Source: Chrysiogenes arsenatis DSM 11915
GTDB lineage: Bacteria > Chrysiogenota > Chrysiogenetes > Chrysiogenales > Chrysiogenaceae
Reading direction: 5' to 3'
DNA: 64,000 bases
Assembly (NCBI RefSeq): GCF_000469585.1
Contig: NZ_AWNK01000008.1
Coordinates: forward strand, 1-64,000
Shown: piece by piece, positions 57,496 to 64,000 of the stretch
How the letters are laid out: the number at the start of each line of letters is the position of its first letter
Numbering within the stretch: the first letter of the stretch is position 1
Notes under the pieces: generated by a model
What the model was told of the DNA's origin: nothing
What the model saw: the letters and a program-made list of their open reading frames with translations, nothing else
Database searches by the model: none
Translations under genes and position numbers: made by a program

Positions 57496-59493
57496 TCACA
57501 CCGCAAGCTTTTTCTTGAGGCGCAGCACCTCATCACGAATCTTGGCCGCCTCCTCAAACTCCAGCGCTTCGGCCAGTCGGTGCATTTCGGTTTCCAGCTT
57601 CGCAATATGCTCGCGCAGCTGATACGGCGCCATCTCTTCGGCCACCTGAAAGCGGATTTTTTCCTGCCGTTCTTCCATCTGTTCCGGTGCCAGTTTTTCG
57701 CCAACGGCCTTAGTGACGCTCTGCGGCGTAATGCCATGCGCCGCGTTCCACGCCTGTTGCAGCTCGCGCCGTGCGGTCGTTGTTTCGATCACTTTACGCA
57801 TACTTTCCGTCATTTTATCGGCGTAGAAAATCACGTAGCCATCCACGTTGCGTGCTGCCCGTCCGGCGGTCTGCATCAAACTGCGTTCACTGCGCAAAAA
57901 ACCTTCCTTGTCGGCATCCAAAATCGCTACCAGTTGCACTTCCGGGATATCCAGCCCTTCGCGCAGGAGGTTAATCCCAATCACCACATCGTAGATACCA
58001 AGCCGTAAATCACGGACAATTTCGCTCCGTTCCAGCGTGTCAATTTTAGAATGCAAGTATTTTACTTTGATCCCTAATTCACTCAGGTAAGAGCTGAGAT
58101 GTTCACTCAGGCGAATCGTCAGCGTTGTTACCAACACCCGGCCACCAAGCGCGGTCACTTTTTTGATTTCAAAGAGCAGATTATCGACCTGCCCCGTGGA
58201 AGGTCGCACTTCGATCAGCGGATCAAGCAGACCGGTCGGGCGGATGATCAATTCAGCAATGCCATTTGCACCCGCTAAGGCCATTTCATAGTCGGCAGGA
58301 GTGGCGGAGACGTAAACAATCTGCGGGGCGAACTGATTGAATTCATCAAAGTTCAGCGGGCGGTTATCGAGCGCGGCAGGCAGGCGAAAACCATATTCGA
58401 CCAACGTTTGTTTGCGACTACGGTCGCCGTTATACATCCCGCGCACTTGCGGCAGGGTGACATGCGATTCGTCGATAAACACGAGTGCATCTTCTGGGAG
58501 ATAGCTCAGAAGTGTCCACGGTGGCTCGCCAGTGGCGCGTCCATCAATGTAGCGCGAATAGTTTTCGATCCCATTGCAGTAGCCAAATTCTTCCATCATT
58601 TCGATGTCGAACTTCACCCGCTCGGCAATGCGCTGCGCTTCAATCAGCTTCCCTTCCTGTTGAAAGCGGTACACGCGCGCCTTGAGATCATTTTTGATCT
58701 GGGCGAGGGCGCCCTGAATCACGCTTTTATCAGCCACGTAGTGAGAGTTTGGGTAGATGCGAATAGATGGCATGTCGCCGCGCTGGTTCCCCGTTAGCGG
58801 ATCAATTGCCAGAATGCGGTCGATAGTATCGCCGAAAAACTCGATGCGAATCGCGCTGTCGGCTTCGTAAGAAGGGAAGATTTCCAGAATATCGCCACGC
58901 CGCCGAAACGTACCGCGCCGAAAATCAAGATCGTTGCGGTCGTACTGAATTTCAATCAGATTATCGGCCAGATCTTCCATATCAATATCTTGTCCAACTT
59001 CCAGTCGGATCACCATTTGCTGGTAAAAGTCGCGTGAGCCAAGACCGTAAATGCAGCTCACCGAAGCGACGATCAGGATATCGCGCCGTTCAAACAGCGA
59101 GCGCGTGGCGCTGTGGCGCATGCGGTCGATTCGTTCGTTGATACTGGAATCTTTCTCAATAAACGTATCTGACGAGGGGATATACGCTTCTGGCTGATAG
59201 TAGTCATAATAGCTGACAAAATATTCCACCGCGTTGTGCGGCAGAAATTCTTTGAACTCCTGATAAAGCTGCGCAGCAAGGGTTTTATTATGCGCGATGA
59301 CGAGAGTCGGACATTGCAGCGCTTCGACCACCTTGGCCATGGTGTAAGTTTTCCCCGAACCGGTCACGCCGAGCAACACCTGATGGCGATGTTTCTGGCG
59401 TATGCGTGCCACAAGCGTAGCGATCGCCTCCGGCTGCGAACCAGACGGTTCGTACGGAGCTACCACCTGAAAAGGGATTGTGGTTGTATCCAT
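57496..59493 (-). CDS. uvrB: Excinuclease ABC subunit B
   Basis: DNA damage-recognition helicase of nucleotide excision repair, 665 residues. Walker A GVTGSGKT is at 42-49, the beta-hairpin region has [15 protein letters not shown], motif II is [12 protein letters not shown], and the C-terminal UVR motif ([19 protein letters not shown]) that contacts UvrC is present. AAAGGATAC precedes the ATG. The gene is flanked by REP elements on both sides. Confidence 0.97.
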   Translation of the reverse strand: MDTTTIPFQVVAPYEPSGSQPEAIATLVARIRQKHRHQVLLGVTGSGKTYTMAKVVEALQCPTLVIAHNKTLAAQLYQEFKEFLPHNAVEYFVSYYDYYQPEAYIPSSDTFIEKDSSINERIDRMRHSATRSLFERRDILIVASVSCIYGLGSRDFYQQMVIRLEVGQDIDMEDLADNLIEIQYDRNDLDFRRGTFRRRGDILEIFPSYEADSAIRIEFFGDTIDRILAIDPLTGNQRGDMPSIRIYPNSHYVADKSVIQGALAQIKNDLKARVYRFQQEGKLIEAQRIAERVKFDIEMMEEFGYCNGIENYSRYIDGRATGEPPWTLLSYLPEDALVFIDESHVTLPQVRGMYNGDRSRKQTLVEYGFRLPAALDNRPLNFDEFNQFAPQIVYVSATPADYEMALAGANGIAELIIRPTGLLDPLIEVRPSTGQVDNLLFEIKKVTALGGRVLVTTLTIRLSEHLSSYLSELGIKVKYLHSKIDTLERSEIVRDLRLGIYDVVIGINLLREGLDIPEVQLVAILDADKEGFLRSERSLMQTAGRAARNVDGYVIFYADKMTESMRKVIETTTARRELQQAWNAAHGITPQSVTKAVGEKLAPEQMEERQEKIRFQVAEEMAPYQLREHIAKLETEMHRLAEALEFEEAAKIRDEVLRLKKKLAV

Positions 59494-59536
59494 TCATGTA
59501 TCCTTTTTGTAAAAAATCCCGCTGGGCGAACACGCT

Positions 59537-59799
59537 GTAGGGGCAGACCTATGTGTCTGCCCACATCAACCAGAACGAACACGCAGGTTCGCCCCTACAA
59601 GAAAACCAAAAACATCGCGTAAAAATCAAATCCACCGTAGGGGCAGACCTATGTGTCTGCCCACATCAATCAGAACGAACACGCAGGTTCACCCCCACAA
59701 GAAAACCAAAAACATCGCGCGCAAATCAAATCCGCTGTAGGGGCAGACCTATGTGTCTGCCCACATCAATCAGAACGAACACGCAGGTTCACCCCCACA
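59537..59799. repeat. Tandem BIME/REP array, exact 100-base period
   Basis: Units begin at 59537, 59637 and 59737; the first two are 100 bases long and the third is cut at 63 bases by the RAYT stop codon. Each starts with GTAG, then GGGCAGAC-CTATGT-GTCTGCCC, a perfect 8-base stem. About 10 bases later follows an opposite palindrome ending CGCCCCTAC in unit 1 and ACCCCCACA in units 2 and 3. A 38-base spacer (starting AAGAAAACCAAAAACATCGC) completes the unit. Differences between units are few, so the array is young. The sequence 59494-59800 holds no gene; a partial unit remains at 59524. Confidence 0.9.
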
Positions 59800-59800
59800 T

Positions 59801-60304
59801 TTATTCGCACACGAACAATGTATCTTCTTTCCATCGCGCAGGATTATTTTCGATATATTCACCGATTTTCACGTATTCGGCTTCGTCGCGGATAATCCGT
59901 TCCCAATAATTTCGTTGCCATAATTTACGACGAAACGGTTCCCATCCGCCATATTTTACTTGGCGTATGTATTCATTGGTGGTCATGGTCTTATACCATT
60001 GGACAACCGTCGATAGGCTCAACGGTTTCTCGCCTTTTAACGGAACCCGCTGATTTACGACTATAAAATGGATATGATTGGGCATACAGACAAATTGTTC
60101 TGCCATAAGGTCAGGAAACTTCTTCTCCATTTCATAAAACCATCGTTCTGTCATACATCCAGCCTCGCTCAGGTGCATGGTGCCCTCTGCAATTTTGCCG
60201 AACAGACACGCTCGTTCTTGGACGCAAATGGTTACGAAATAAGCTCCCGTCTGATTGTAATCGTATCCTTGCAAACGGAGAGAAACACGCCGATTGCCCT
60301 CCAT
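59801..60304 (-). CDS. REP-associated tyrosine transposase (RAYT, Y1/HUH family)
   Basis: Encodes 167 residues of the single-domain HUH nuclease type. The metal-binding H-x-H is at 77-79 (VCMPNHIHFIV), the catalytic tyrosine is probably Y133 in WQRNYWERIIRDE, and the start has the common YFVTICVQER. RAYTs bind and nick REP DNA, recognising a GTAG tetranucleotide at the hairpin foot; GTAG-headed palindromes lie directly after this gene. I chose ATG 60304 with GGAGCGGTGAGC upstream; the open frame extends 29 codons into tonB. It looks intact. It is placed just after tonB, where related operons carry a TPR gene. Confidence 0.9.
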   Translation of the reverse strand: MEGNRRVSLRLQGYDYNQTGAYFVTICVQERACLFGKIAEGTMHLSEAGCMTERWFYEMEKKFPDLMAEQFVCMPNHIHFIVVNQRVPLKGEKPLSLSTVVQWYKTMTTNEYIRQVKYGGWEPFRRKLWQRNYWERIIRDEAEYVKIGEYIENNPARWKEDTLFVCE

Positions 60305-60306
60305 GC

Positions 60307-61008
60307 TCACCGCTCCAACGTGAATGTCAGCGGAACAAGCATCCGCACGGCGACGGTATTGCCATCTTTCGTTGCTGCTGCAAACTTCCATTGCATCAAT
60401 GCGGCCACTACGGCAGCTTCAAAAATGTTTGGCGGATTGGCTTTTATAATTCGAAGATCACGTACACTGCCATCCACGTCAAGGGTAAATGTTGCGAGCA
60501 CTTCCCCTTCAATCCTATTTTCAAAGGCATAACGCGGATATTCCGGCACCACCCGCGAGAGTAAGCGCGGTTTACCGTCAACATCCTTCAAATCAAACAC
60601 GGTACTTTCCACAGCTACGGGCGGCGATGCGGGCACATTGATTGGCACTGGCACGGTTGACGGCACAACATCCCCTTGCGGCTCATGCACTGGCAGAGCA
60701 TTGTGTGCAGAGAGTGTTGGCGCTTGCACAGGCAGAGGTTCCGCGGTGCGTCCCGATTTGGGCGGAGCCGCTTTCTGCCATGTCGGCAACTGGGGTGCAA
60801 CCGGAAGTTCAGGGACAGTAAAGGCAGGTGGAAGCGGCTCTGCGGGTTGCAAAGGCAGCAGAACCATCGCCACGCCCTTCTCAACCGGAGAGGCTATTTC
60901 CGTGCGTTGGTTAAAATGGAGAAACAAGCAAAAGAGCAGTGTGGTGAGCAACAGTGCGAGACAAGCCTTCGCTGCCATATACGGTAACTGGCGTACCGTT
61001 CCCTTCAC
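60307..61008 (-). CDS. tonB: Energy transducer TonB
   Basis: Encodes 233 residues. A short cytoplasmic tail, one transmembrane helix (about 13-31), a long Pro-rich periplasmic spacer (about 48-135) and the C-terminal TonB domain (about 145-233; RVVPEYPRYAFENRIEGEV and ALMQWKFAAATKDG) are visible. It transmits proton-motive energy to outer-membrane receptors. Its start overlaps the exbD stop by four bases. No TonB-dependent receptor lies in the window. Confidence 0.88.
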   Translation of the reverse strand: MKGTVRQLPYMAAKACLALLLTTLLFCLFLHFNQRTEIASPVEKGVAMVLLPLQPAEPLPPAFTVPELPVAPQLPTWQKAAPPKSGRTAEPLPVQAPTLSAHNALPVHEPQGDVVPSTVPVPINVPASPPVAVESTVFDLKDVDGKPRLLSRVVPEYPRYAFENRIEGEVLATFTLDVDGSVRDLRIIKANPPNIFEAAVVAALMQWKFAAATKDGNTVAVRMLVPLTFTLER

Positions 61009-61412
61009 TGTTCAGCCTTGGCGGCGATACTCACCTGCTGTACTCCAGCTAAACGGCATTGATCCATCAGCGCCACCACCTGTTCGACGGTAGCATGTTT
61101 ATCGGCAATCACGACCGCCGATGCCTGAGGGTGCTCCGCTAATTTGAGAACAATTCGACCACGCATCGTGCGAATATCCACCCGTTCGCGATCCAGAAAA
61201 ATCTGCCCTTCGGCATCCACTGCCAATAGAATCGTTGTCGGTTCCTGCTGTTCTGCGGTCGCTGCCATTGGACGTGCGATCTCCAACCCCGTCTCACGGG
61301 TAAAGCTGGTTGTCACGAGAAAAAAAATCAGCAAGAGGAAAACAAGATCAATCATCGGCGTCATGGTGACTTCCGCATTGGCGCTGCTTTTACGCCGAGC
61401 TAATCGTTCCAT
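61005..61412 (-). CDS. exbD: Biopolymer transport protein ExbD
   Basis: Encodes 135 residues. After a short basic tail, the only transmembrane helix (about 20-38) carries the proton-binding D22 in MTPMIDLVFLLLIF. A periplasmic domain follows (VVIADKHATVEQVVALMD). The ATG at 61412 lies inside the end of exbB, a 13-base overlap; the open frame extends 39 codons further but is not protein-like. It forms the motor complex with the ExbB-type proteins next to it. Confidence 0.92.
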   Translation of the reverse strand: MERLARRKSSANAEVTMTPMIDLVFLLLIFFLVTTSFTRETGLEIARPMAATAEQQEPTTILLAVDAEGQIFLDRERVDIRTMRGRIVLKLAEHPQASAVVIADKHATVEQVVALMDQCRLAGVQQVSIAAKAEQ

Positions 61413-61945
61413 GTCGAACTCCGCATCTGGAGGAAAGTGACGTCGCGCACTTCCGCCATAATCCGTTGTTTGCAGCGGACTAACAGCGGAATGGCGACCA
61501 TCCCCGGCACCGCCACAATCAATCCCCACATTGTGGTTGTCAGCGCATACGAAATCCCGTCTGCCATCAGAGCCGGCTGTCCGGTTCCACTCTGAGCAAT
61601 CGCCTCAAACGTCATCAACATGCCCCAAACCGTACCGAGCAAACCCAGTAGCGGCGCAGCGGCAGTGGCAATTTTTATCACCGCAAAACCTTTTTCCAAT
61701 TCACGTTCCCATGTGCGCACACAACAGATACTGACAGGAGCACCACCAGATATGGTATTTCTTGCCAAATCAGCTTCGATACGTTGCACAATGCGCCGTT
61801 TACCGGCAGATTTTTCGCGACTGAGCAGCCAACCAAAGCAAAATACACGATCAACCAATACATACCAGATGCAAAAGCTCAGCCCAAAAAGTGCCGCTGT
61901 CACCCAATGGTCAGTTATCGCATGCAGCAGTGCCGCCACCATCAT
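61400..61945 (-). CDS. exbB: MotA/TolQ/ExbB family proton channel protein (small ExbB2 type)
   Basis: Encodes 181 residues, close to the length of Vibrio ExbB2. Three transmembrane segments are seen (about 15-32, 92-112 and 135-160), the last two in the family pattern AAPLLGLLGTVWGMLMTFEAI and GISYALTTTMWGLIVAVPGM. It works with ExbD as the proton channel that powers TonB. Its start overlaps the ttpC-like gene by four bases. It lacks the large periplasmic domain of its neighbour. Confidence 0.88.
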   Translation of the reverse strand: MMVAALLHAITDHWVTAALFGLSFCIWYVLVDRVFCFGWLLSREKSAGKRRIVQRIEADLARNTISGGAPVSICCVRTWERELEKGFAVIKIATAAAPLLGLLGTVWGMLMTFEAIAQSGTGQPALMADGISYALTTTMWGLIVAVPGMVAIPLLVRCKQRIMAEVRDVTFLQMRSSTWND

Positions 61946-63273
61946 GGTGCTCTCTGCACAGCAACAGCATTCGCCATACTCATACCAGCTTCCTGAAGCT
62001 CATCGATAAGCCGTTCTGAACGGCGCGCCAGCAAGGTATGCACTAACATGACAGGGATCGCCACCCCTAATCCATACATAGTTGTAATCAAGGCTTGCGA
62101 AATGCCACCCGCCATCAGGCGCGGGTCGCCAGAGCCATGCAGGGTAATCACTTGAAAGGTTTCAATCATTCCCATCACCGTGCCAAGCAGCCCCAGCAAA
62201 GGAGCAACCGCCGCACAAGCCGCAAGGAGAGCAATGTTGCGCTCCAACGCAGGGACTTCGCGCAAGAGCGCTTCGTTCATCACCTGTTCACGGAGTGCGG
62301 CATCGTGTTCTGCCACAGCAACAACTTCTAGCGCAACGCGGCCAACAGCCGTTTGCTGCAACAATGACTGTTGCGCGTGTATCGCTGCCGCTCCACCATC
62401 ACGCCACCACCGTATGACTTGCTCGGCGATCACGCCACTCTGCGGTCGGTGCATATACAGACTGTAGAGCCGCTCAAGAATGAGCACGAAAGCAAAACAT
62501 GCGACCGCCGCAATCGGATACATCAATATTCCGCCACGCGCCACGTGTGCGATGGGATCTTTGGGCTGCTGCCATTGTGCGGCAAAAGTACCATGCGTAA
62601 AATCGAGTAGCGCCACATCGCTTACGCCACGAAAATAGGCGGCTATTTGTTTGTTTTCATGCGCCGGAAGCCACGCAATCTGCTGCAAACGGCCATCGTC
62701 ATTCCGCTGCACAATGCCGAAATCCTCGCCCTGTCGCGAATACGTGGCTAAGGTTCCGAGTGTCAAAATATCAACCTCCGCCTCCAGCCCTTCCGAGGTA
62801 AAGATCGGCAGACGGTGACGGCGCACATGCGACGCAAAATCGATCAACCCACGATAGTCCGCTGTCAATCGCACAAGTGGATGAGCATGATCAGAAAAGG
62901 TATGTGTTGCCCGAAATACCGGATACTCGCTGATAATTCGACTAAAATCGCTCTGTGCTACGGCAATACTTTGCTCAGCAAGCTGGAGTTGACGAAATGA
63001 TTCACTAACGTTGGATTCGTCTGCCAGCATACGACGGTATTCTTCTCCGTGCTGGCGCAAGGCTTTTTCCTCCTGCTCGAATGTAAGCAGAGATTTCTCC
63101 AACGCTTGCACCGCGCGGCGCAGGGCGTGCGGGTCAGAGCGGAGGGCTTCCAGCTCCACTTCAAATGCACGCGAACCAACTGACGCTTCCTGCGCGAGTG
63201 GTCGCAAATCCTGAGCAAGGAGCGGCGTCAGCAAAACACTCAGCCACAGCAAAACCAACAAGAGGTGCTTCAT
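61942..63273 (-). CDS. TtpC-like MotA/TolQ/ExbB protein with periplasmic coiled-coil domain
   Basis: Encodes 443 residues. Signal peptide 1-20. A periplasmic domain with a coiled coil (about 50-90; HALRRAVQALEKSLLTFEQE) and a beta-rich region (about 150-225) follow. After a transmembrane helix near 240-258 comes the ExbB domain (about 345-425; AAVAPLLGLLGTVMGMIETF). This is the build of TtpC, the third motor protein required for the Vibrio TonB2 system. It starts four bases inside the end of the DUF3450 gene and overlaps exbB by four bases at its end. Confidence 0.83.
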   Translation of the reverse strand: MKHLLLVLLWLSVLLTPLLAQDLRPLAQEASVGSRAFEVELEALRSDPHALRRAVQALEKSLLTFEQEEKALRQHGEEYRRMLADESNVSESFRQLQLAEQSIAVAQSDFSRIISEYPVFRATHTFSDHAHPLVRLTADYRGLIDFASHVRRHRLPIFTSEGLEAEVDILTLGTLATYSRQGEDFGIVQRNDDGRLQQIAWLPAHENKQIAAYFRGVSDVALLDFTHGTFAAQWQQPKDPIAHVARGGILMYPIAAVACFAFVLILERLYSLYMHRPQSGVIAEQVIRWWRDGGAAAIHAQQSLLQQTAVGRVALEVVAVAEHDAALREQVMNEALLREVPALERNIALLAACAAVAPLLGLLGTVMGMIETFQVITLHGSGDPRLMAGGISQALITTMYGLGVAIPVMLVHTLLARRSERLIDELQEAGMSMANAVAVQRAP

Positions 63274-63950
63274 GGCGGGGTAATCCTTCCTATCGGTAGC
63301 GCCGTAAGCGCTGGCAGTTTGCGCCGTTCTATCTGTTCGCCAGCATCACGTATGGCCGCGTTGTACGATGCATCAATCCGCATGTATGCGGTTTTGTCAG
63401 CAACGGCGCGAGCGACCACCGCACCATCAGGCGTACTGAAAAAGTGCGCCAGCCCACCAACACGGAGTATCGATCCGCGATACCGTTCACCATCGATAAC
63501 AACCGACCCTTGCTCACTTTCAGCAAAGCGCGCGCTGTCGGCCACGGCGCGATACGCTTCAAGCGTGCGCGTTATTTTTTCCGGCAGTGGGGTGGCGGCT
63601 ACCACAAATTCTTGCTGCAACTCGCGAATCCAACCGTAGCGTTCCGCTTCGAGAGCCGTCATCTCTGTTCCAGCCACGTGATGGAGTAATTGTTCCAAAG
63701 CGGCATCAACACTCTGTTCCATCGCCTGCAGTTCGGCCAGCGCCGTAGTTTTTCGGGCACGCTTGTGCTCTACGTCAGTCGCGAGCGTTTCGACCACCGC
63801 TCGCAATGTCTGCATATATGGTTCTTTGATCTGCATAACAGTCGACAGCTCGCGGTAGCGCTGTTCGAGTTGTGCCTGTTCGTCGCTCGCCACACTGTGG
63901 CCAACCAACATCATCGCCAGCGCCGTAGCACCAACCAAAAAACGGTTCAT
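63270..63950 (-). CDS. DUF3450 periplasmic protein of the TonB2-type operon
   Basis: Encodes 226 residues. Signal peptide 1-22 (VGHSVA-S), then a long charged coiled coil (about 25-115; EQAQLEQRYRELSTVMQIKE) and a C-terminal domain with SEQGSVVIDGERYRGSILRVG. This is the form of DUF3450 proteins encoded upstream of ttpC in Vibrio. No function is proven; it may form part of the periplasmic link of the TonB complex. AGGTGAAAT precedes the ATG. It is the first gene of the operon visible in the window; 63951-64000 shows no gene. Confidence 0.82.
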   Translation of the reverse strand: MNRFLVGATALAMMLVGHSVASDEQAQLEQRYRELSTVMQIKEPYMQTLRAVVETLATDVEHKRARKTTALAELQAMEQSVDAALEQLLHHVAGTEMTALEAERYGWIRELQQEFVVAATPLPEKITRTLEAYRAVADSARFAESEQGSVVIDGERYRGSILRVGGLAHFFSTPDGAVVARAVADKTAYMRIDASYNAAIRDAGEQIERRKLPALTALPIGRITPP

Positions 63951-64000
63951 ATTTCACCTCGTCGTATTGCGGGTAACGCTAGCAGGGGGATAAAAGCATA

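Noticed and set aside
59537-59799. CRISPR array
   Set aside because: The 100-base units differ only by point changes and contain no unique spacers; the GTAG palindromes and the RAYT explain them.
61413-61529. Longer N-terminus of ExbD
   Set aside because: The extra codons overlap exbB and read as Gly/Asp-rich nonsense; ExbD normally starts just before its transmembrane helix.

Overview
The window comes from a Gram-negative, flagellated bacterium with respiratory metabolism. It has a complex I operon, a proton-driven MotAB motor and flagellar export genes, a TonB energy-transduction operon, lipoprotein signal peptidase and outer-membrane-style transport. Base composition is close to one half GC by eye. 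The short RdgC form with a partner gene, bactofilin, the HDOD/EAL protein, and complex I without NuoEFG recall deep-branching groups such as Chrysiogenota, Deferribacterota or the former Deltaproteobacteria. This placement is an inference from gene style, not from a search.

Layout. 1-178: a junction between a reverse-strand murC-like fragment and the tail of a probable nuoB. 180-9305: nuoCDHIJKLMN, closed by a hairpin terminator. 9390-10627: two small unknown genes and a YdfG-like dehydrogenase. 10659-14058 (minus): thiamine-binding protein, aspS, hisS. 14244-15372 (minus): short RdgC plus partner gene. 15523-16797: isochorismatase-like hydrolase and TatD-type nuclease. 16788-20484 (minus): coiled-coil protein, lspA, ileS. 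20775-26235: eno, CYTH/CHAD protein, TPR protein, oligoendopeptidase F. 26303-30513: ribH, nusB, DUF4911, an unknown gene, DUF456, speA and a monoheme cytochrome. 30467-37239 (minus): hybrid kinase, cation/proton antiporter, HD phosphohydrolase, bactofilin, M23 peptidase, TrmH-type methyltransferase. 37333-38196: RluA-type synthase and tRNA-Asn. 38263-46210 (minus): rimI, tsaB, fliR/Q/P/O/N/L, motB/A and an HDOD/EAL protein. 46290-49984: hydroxyacid dehydrogenase, RRM protein, membrane proteins and a split aminoglycoside-phosphotransferase-like/P-loop kinase pair. 50031-54360: priA, gph and cysS. 54416-59493: membrane hybrid kinase and uvrB. 59537-60304: REP/BIME repeat array and its RAYT transposase. 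60307-63950 (minus): tonB, exbD, exbB, ttpC-like and DUF3450.

How the genes work together. The nuo genes encode the quinone-reducing and proton-pumping parts of complex I, but the window lacks nuoE, F and G. An 11-subunit form using another electron donor is therefore suggested. The motAB and fli genes form one long minus-strand transcription unit behind a good promoter at 44841-44869. The DUF3450-TtpC-ExbB-ExbD-TonB order matches the Vibrio TonB2 type. The bactofilin and M23 peptidase genes overlap and probably shape the cell wall together.

The least ordinary stretch is the uvrB neighbourhood. Palindromes headed by GTAG flank uvrB on both sides, are arrayed with an exact 100-bp period, and end at the stop codon of a RAYT transposase: a complete REP-plus-RAYT unit. 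One REP also supplies the stop codon of the adjacent histidine kinase. The other striking point is the window start, where murC and nuoB sequences meet in opposite orientation; this is either a chimeric assembly or a true rearrangement breakpoint.
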